Origin: Legionella anisa
Lineage (GTDB): Bacteria; Pseudomonadota; Gammaproteobacteria; Legionellales; Legionellaceae
Direction: 5' to 3'
Assembly: GCF_001467525.1 (NCBI RefSeq)
Contig: NZ_LNXS01000054.1
Span: 16,998-80,997, forward strand
DNA: 64,000 nt
Shown here: positions 60,191-64,000 of the stretch, one piece after another
Numbering within the stretch: the stretch's first letter is position 1
Layout of the letters: every line of letters starts with the position of its first letter
The notes under the pieces: generated by a model
Seen by the model: only the letters and a program-made list of their open reading frames with translations
The model's database searches: none
What the model was told of the DNA's origin: nothing
Translations under genes and position numbers: made by a program

Positions 60191-61267
60191 ATGAAAACCT
60201 TATCTAAGCGAACTGAAAAATATACTATTGTCTCTAACACATTATCGTGTATGAGCAATCAACAATTACAAGCAGTCCTGTCTACCGGAAAAGAGATGCA
60301 TACTGGTATTGGAGGCACCTCTGTTCAAATAGACATCGAAAATATCCCAGTTTTTGTAAAAAGGGTTCCAATTACTGAACTTGAACTAAAACCAGATAAC
60401 TTCATGTCGACGGCTAATATTTTTAAATTACCAATGTGCTATCAATATGGTATTGGCTCAGCGGGTTTTAGCGCTTGGCGTGAGCTTGCAGCACACATCA
60501 TGACAACCAACTGGGTGATCAGTGGTAAATGCCCCAATTTCGCAATTATGTATAGCTGGCGAATTATCCCGAATTCTTTAAGTAAAACAGATCTTTCCTA
60601 TTGGGAATCTACAGAAAAATATTTAGATTATTGGGAAAACAACGAAAATATCAAAGAGCGTATACATGGTCTGAATAGTACTAACGCTAGTGTTTTATTA
60701 TTTCTTGAGCATTTCCCGAAAAATTTACACCAATATTTAAAAGAAGTTTTGTCATCAAGTAACACTGAATTAGATTCAATCAACTACCTAAAAAAATTGA
60801 ACAAATCATTTGGAACGGTTTTAGAATTTATGCATGAAAATAGTTTTCTTCATATGGATGCTCATTTTCATAACATTTTAGCTGATGAGGATGACATTTA
60901 CCTCAGTGATTTTGGTTTAGCACTGTCAAAGAACTTTGATTTATCAATGACCGAGCATAATTTTGTAAAAGACCAAGAAAATTATGATAGATGTAGTTAT
61001 TCAGTCAATTTGCTACATGGTGTCCTAACAACCTATGCAGGAAAGGATCACTGGGACAAGACATTAAGTGATTACTTAGCAAATAAACAGTCAATTAAAT
61101 TGCCCGATAAAATAAATGAAATACTATCTAAAAATGCACCTATTGCAGAAAAAATGCATACATTTTATAAAGAAATTCAGAAAGATAAGTCAACTCCGTA
61201 TCCATCAAATCATATGAAGGAAATGCTCGAAATACTGCAGCAGGGAAAATATTATGATTCAAATTGA
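60191..61267 (+). CDS. protein-kinase-like protein
   Basis: 358 residues with the catalytic pattern of a kinase fold: HMDAHFHNIL (~233; catalytic Asp and Asn) and YLSDFGLALS (~248; DFG-type metal Asp), a Gly-rich start TGIGGTSVQI (~37) and a Lys in VFVKRV. A preceding helix, FGTVLEFMHENSFLHM, matches kinase subdomain VI. No transmembrane segment. The substrate could be protein or small molecule. Its end overlaps the next gene by 14 bases, so the two are coupled. There is no clear ribosome site. It is the first cargo gene after traD. Confidence 0.8.
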   Translation: MKTLSKRTEKYTIVSNTLSCMSNQQLQAVLSTGKEMHTGIGGTSVQIDIENIPVFVKRVPITELELKPDNFMSTANIFKLPMCYQYGIGSAGFSAWRELAAHIMTTNWVISGKCPNFAIMYSWRIIPNSLSKTDLSYWESTEKYLDYWENNENIKERIHGLNSTNASVLLFLEHFPKNLHQYLKEVLSSSNTELDSINYLKKLNKSFGTVLEFMHENSFLHMDAHFHNILADEDDIYLSDFGLALSKNFDLSMTEHNFVKDQENYDRCSYSVNLLHGVLTTYAGKDHWDKTLSDYLANKQSIKLPDKINEILSKNAPIAEKMHTFYKEIQKDKSTPYPSNHMKEMLEILQQGKYYDSN

Positions 61268-62249
61268 AAAAATAACGGGTGAACTAGCTAAAGCCTTATG
61301 TCAAAAAATTACAGCGGAGTTACCCGAGTACTTCGGATTACTAGAAGCAAATGAGCATTACGCTATAGGTGTTACAAAACGTATAAATTTCGCCACGAAA
61401 AAGGATGATAACTATATTGGTCTCATTTCAATTGATTTTCCTTATTCGAATAATGCCAATATTTATTGGATGGCTGTGAGACGTGATTTTCACCGTCAAG
61501 GTGTTGGAAAGCAATTAATAGACGAGGCTTGTCATTTTGCTATAACGCAAGGTGCTAAAACTATAACCGTTGAAACTCTAAGTCCTTCTGAATCAGAAGA
61601 GAATTATCTTAAAACGTACCTGTTTTATCAGTCGGTTGGTTTTAAAGCTCTTTTTGATTTAAAACCTGCCGGATATGAGTGGAATATGGCATATATGATG
61701 AAACAGCTTGAACCTTTAGCAATAAACCAACATGCAATTGTTATCAAAGCGCTGACGTTATCTGATATCCCCTTTCTGATCGATGCTTTTCAAAAAGCAA
61801 ATTGGCAAAAACCTGCATCATTATTTGCAAAGTATTACCAAGAACAACAACAGGCTGAGCGAGTAGTGTGGTTGGCTTATTTTCAAGACCAAATAGCCGG
61901 TTATGTTACGCTAAAATGGACATCACTCTATGAACCCTTTGCTCATAAAAAAATCCCGGAAATTATGGACTTAAATGTATTACCTTCTTTTCGAAAATTT
62001 GGGATAGGAAGTACCTTACTAACAGTCGCTGAAGAAAAAGCAGCAAGTCAACACTCTCATGTTGGTCTTGGCGTTGGCTTATATGGTGGACAAGATGGAG
62101 GCTATGGACAGGCGCAACGACTCTACATCAAACGCGGCTATATTCCTGATGGGTTGGGAGTCACTTATGACTATAAACCAGTTGATCCAGGAAAAATGGT
62201 TTGTTTGGATGATGATTTGATATTATGGTTTACCAAAAAAGTGAAATAA
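61254..62249 (+). CDS. tandem GNAT N-acetyltransferase (two fused domains)
   Basis: 331 residues containing two GNAT domains in one chain. Domain 1 (~1-150) has the acetyl-CoA motif RRDFHRQGVGKQLIDEACHF; domain 2 (~158-331) has LPSFRKFGIGSTLLTVAEEK and the sub-motif GYGQAQRLYIKRGYIPDG. Both keep the Q/R-x-x-G-x-G/A loop in recognisable form. Fusions of this kind occur among antibiotic and small-molecule acetyltransferases. It is translationally linked to the kinase-like gene upstream. Substrate unknown. Confidence 0.88.
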   Translation: MIQIEKITGELAKALCQKITAELPEYFGLLEANEHYAIGVTKRINFATKKDDNYIGLISIDFPYSNNANIYWMAVRRDFHRQGVGKQLIDEACHFAITQGAKTITVETLSPSESEENYLKTYLFYQSVGFKALFDLKPAGYEWNMAYMMKQLEPLAINQHAIVIKALTLSDIPFLIDAFQKANWQKPASLFAKYYQEQQQAERVVWLAYFQDQIAGYVTLKWTSLYEPFAHKKIPEIMDLNVLPSFRKFGIGSTLLTVAEEKAASQHSHVGLGVGLYGGQDGGYGQAQRLYIKRGYIPDGLGVTYDYKPVDPGKMVCLDDDLILWFTKKVK

Positions 62250-62253
62250 TAAA

Positions 62254-62470
62254 ATGAAATTTCCCTATCAGCTCATCGAATTAACCCATACTTTAGATGA
62301 AAACAGCCCTTCTGTGCGACTTTGGTTTTGCCCCAAAGGATTGTTCATCATATGAGATAATTCCTATCGATGAATATGAGAAGGATGAAATGCTTTTTGT
62401 TGAGGCAAAAAAACTGTGTTATTCGATGAAAATCAGTTGATGTTTCCACTGTTGTCTCATGCATAGGTAA
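62254..62470 (+). pseudogene. remnant resembling a cyclase-family/kynurenine-formamidase-like gene
   Basis: A 33-codon frame starting at 62254 reads KFPYQLIELTHTLDENSP, the typical N-terminus of cyclase-family metal hydrolases, and then stops at 62355. Further in-frame pieces without a proper start follow up to the next gene. The length is far below the ~200 residues of the family, so this is a decayed fragment and not a functional gene. Confidence 0.45.
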
Positions 62471-62493
62471 AGAATTTAAATAAGGAACCCGCT

Positions 62494-62916
62494 ATGAAGT
62501 ATGAAATAAGTTATGAATCAAACCCAAAATCAGAAGATATCCAATTATTAAATGATGCCATTACAGCGATAGCCAAACAAAAAAAGGGGATGAAGGCACT
62601 GGATTTCTTTGGGTTTTTTATTCGTAATGAGGATGGAACTATAGTTGGCGGATGTGGTGGAGATAATATGTACGGCGGCTTATTCGTTGGGCAGCTTTGG
62701 GTAAAAGAAACACTTCGTGGGATGGGGTATGGCACACAACTGATGCAAAAAGCAGAGGAACTTGCAGAAAAAAGTGGATGTAATTTTATAGCAGTGAATA
62801 CATTTGACTGGGAAGCACTGGATTTCTATAAAAAACTTGGGTACTACGTTGAGTTTGAAAGAAAAGGCTTTGATAACAATTCAACATTTTATTTTTTACG
62901 CAAAAATTTGCGATGA
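62494..62916 (+). CDS. GNAT-family N-acetyltransferase
   Basis: 140 residues, a single GNAT domain: an N-terminal strand-helix, FFIRNEDGTIVGGCGGD, then QLWVKETLRGMGYGTQLMQK (acetyl-CoA loop R-G-x-G-x-G-T) and NTFDWEALDFYKKLGYYVEF. AAGGA precedes the ATG. It belongs to a group of modifying enzymes downstream of the transfer module; the substrate is unknown. Confidence 0.93.
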   Translation: MKYEISYESNPKSEDIQLLNDAITAIAKQKKGMKALDFFGFFIRNEDGTIVGGCGGDNMYGGLFVGQLWVKETLRGMGYGTQLMQKAEELAEKSGCNFIAVNTFDWEALDFYKKLGYYVEFERKGFDNNSTFYFLRKNLR

Positions 62917-62974
62917 TGTTTTTGTTAGGCAAATACATTCATTGTAACCAAAAGATATTTTGAGAACGCATTTA

Positions 62975-63943
62975 ATGAATATGCAACCATTGATAGAAAA
63001 AGTGCAACTAGGTGAGTTAAAAGCACAGCCTGAATTGCTCAAAGGCGGTGCTCTGCATACCATGATTAAAATAGAAACCAGCAAAGGTACCTATGCTATT
63101 AAACGGTTAAATCCACATATTACCGCTAAAAGTCATTTTAAAACGACCTATGAACACTCCGAGAAAATTGCCAATGAGATGGCTAAAAATGCAATACCTG
63201 CGGTTAATGCTTTAGCTTTTAATGATGAGTATGTCATCAACGTCGATAAAGAACATTATATAATTTACCCCTACATAACCGGTCATTTACTTGATGAGCC
63301 TAAGTTAACGCTTAAGCATGCTACTGCTATCGGCGAGCTGTATTCGTTAATGCATTCGGCAGATGTTCATCATACTGGAACGGATGAAGCCCAGTACGAT
63401 TACTTTGAAGATGCGCATTGGGTAAAATTGATTGAGCGCGCCAAACATTCTAATTTGATGGCGTTATTGCCAGTCATTTTAGATTGGAATCAAGTCTATT
63501 TTCAGGCAATCCCAACCCTCAAACAAGAGTCAGTTATTACACATAGAGACATGCACATTCAGAATGTGCTTTGGGATAGTCACAGTAAACCACATATTAT
63601 TGACTGGGAAAGCGCAGGCTTAATGAATCCTATGTTAGAAATAATAGGATATGGGTTGGAATGGAGTGGCATTATTTTATATCAGAAAGTAAATACCCCC
63701 TTTTTGAAGAAACTGATCACCACATACCATCAACATACTTCTAAACCATGGATAACATCTCCCCATCAAGCATTTACAGGATGGCTAGGACATTGTGTAT
63801 TGGCATGGACTGAATTTAACATACATCGCATGCTTGGCGAGGTTTCTTCTGATGAAGCTGAAATATTAAAAGGACGCGAAATTATCGAAGAAAAAATGAT
63901 ATCTTGTATAAAATATATGTGTCCTTTCGGCAAGGCTGCGTAA
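62975..63943 (+). CDS. APH-family phosphotransferase
   Basis: About 322 residues from the ATG at 62975; the frame opens at a TTG at 62960 that is less likely. It has an N-terminal lobe with TYAIKRLNP (ATP-binding Lys), the catalytic loop THRDMHIQNVLW (~190) and IIDWESAGLM (~210), the arrangement of aminoglycoside-phosphotransferase/choline-kinase-fold enzymes. A similar catalytic layout occurs in both halves of the F-box protein at 39293-41734, but the two are only distant relatives. Substrate not predictable. Confidence 0.88.
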   Translation: MNMQPLIEKVQLGELKAQPELLKGGALHTMIKIETSKGTYAIKRLNPHITAKSHFKTTYEHSEKIANEMAKNAIPAVNALAFNDEYVINVDKEHYIIYPYITGHLLDEPKLTLKHATAIGELYSLMHSADVHHTGTDEAQYDYFEDAHWVKLIERAKHSNLMALLPVILDWNQVYFQAIPTLKQESVITHRDMHIQNVLWDSHSKPHIIDWESAGLMNPMLEIIGYGLEWSGIILYQKVNTPFLKKLITTYHQHTSKPWITSPHQAFTGWLGHCVLAWTEFNIHRMLGEVSSDEAEILKGREIIEEKMISCIKYMCPFGKAA

Positions 63944-64000
63944 AAAATATTTTTAAATTTTATCATTTAGGGGTTGACAGTGTTTTAGGCCATTTTTTCA

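Noticed and set aside
63974..63979. A TTGACA -35 box at the right edge of the window.
   Set aside because: The matching -10 region would fall beyond the last base, so it cannot be supported.

Overview
The window looks like an accessory chromosomal region of a Legionella species, probably not L. pneumophila. Three things point there: the AT-rich composition, an lvrR-lvrA-lvrB-lvrC regulatory block in front of a genomic-island (PFGI-1/SXT class) type IV secretion gene set, and eukaryotic-like F-box modules in a bacterial protein. The species is inferred. No rRNA, tRNA, integrase or relaxase gene was seen.

Layout. Bases 1-944 (+) hold the 3' end of a LolC/LolE-type lipoprotein-release permease and a GRDP-like protein. 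Bases 945-1694 (-) hold a 37-codon Cys-rich mini-ORF, an AlpA-type regulator and a small HTH-like protein. Bases 1903-5766 (+) hold a compact run: C1-like repressor, unknown sensor-like protein, peptide deformylase paralogue, MFS transporter, TylF-like O-methyltransferase.

Bases 41734-5713 (-) are one 36-kb operon with overlapping or nearly touching genes. It encodes a duplicated F-box/kinase protein, three giant trans-AT polyketide synthases (PKS A, B, C in transcription order), a membrane desaturase, an unknown protein, a metallo-beta-lactamase-fold hydrolase and a stand-alone malonyl-CoA acyltransferase. The assembly line reads as KS-KR-cMT-ACP | KS-DH-KR-ACP | KS-KR-cMT-ACP // DH-like-KS-DH-ACP | KS-KR-ACP | KS // DH-ACP-KR | KS-KR-ACP | KS-KR-cMT-ACP. 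That is 8 KS, 8 ACP, 7 KR, 4 DH or DH-like and 3 C-methyltransferase domains. There is no integral AT, no ER and no terminal thioesterase, so the acyltransferase must act in trans and the release step is not obvious. Palindromic DNA elements sit in frame in many inter-domain linkers; six of seven related copies use the same frame.

Bases 41909-60095 are an integrative-conjugative-element module: lvrR (-), lvrABC, then the mating-pair-formation genes in nearly canonical order, with the coupling protein TraD at the far end and one antisense mini-gene before it. Bases 60191-63943 carry cargo: a kinase-like protein, a double GNAT acetyltransferase, a decayed fragment, a single GNAT and an aminoglycoside-phosphotransferase-fold kinase. 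The simplest reading is a mobile island carrying a polyketide pathway with candidate export (MFS), modification or immunity (kinase, deformylase) and tailoring genes.
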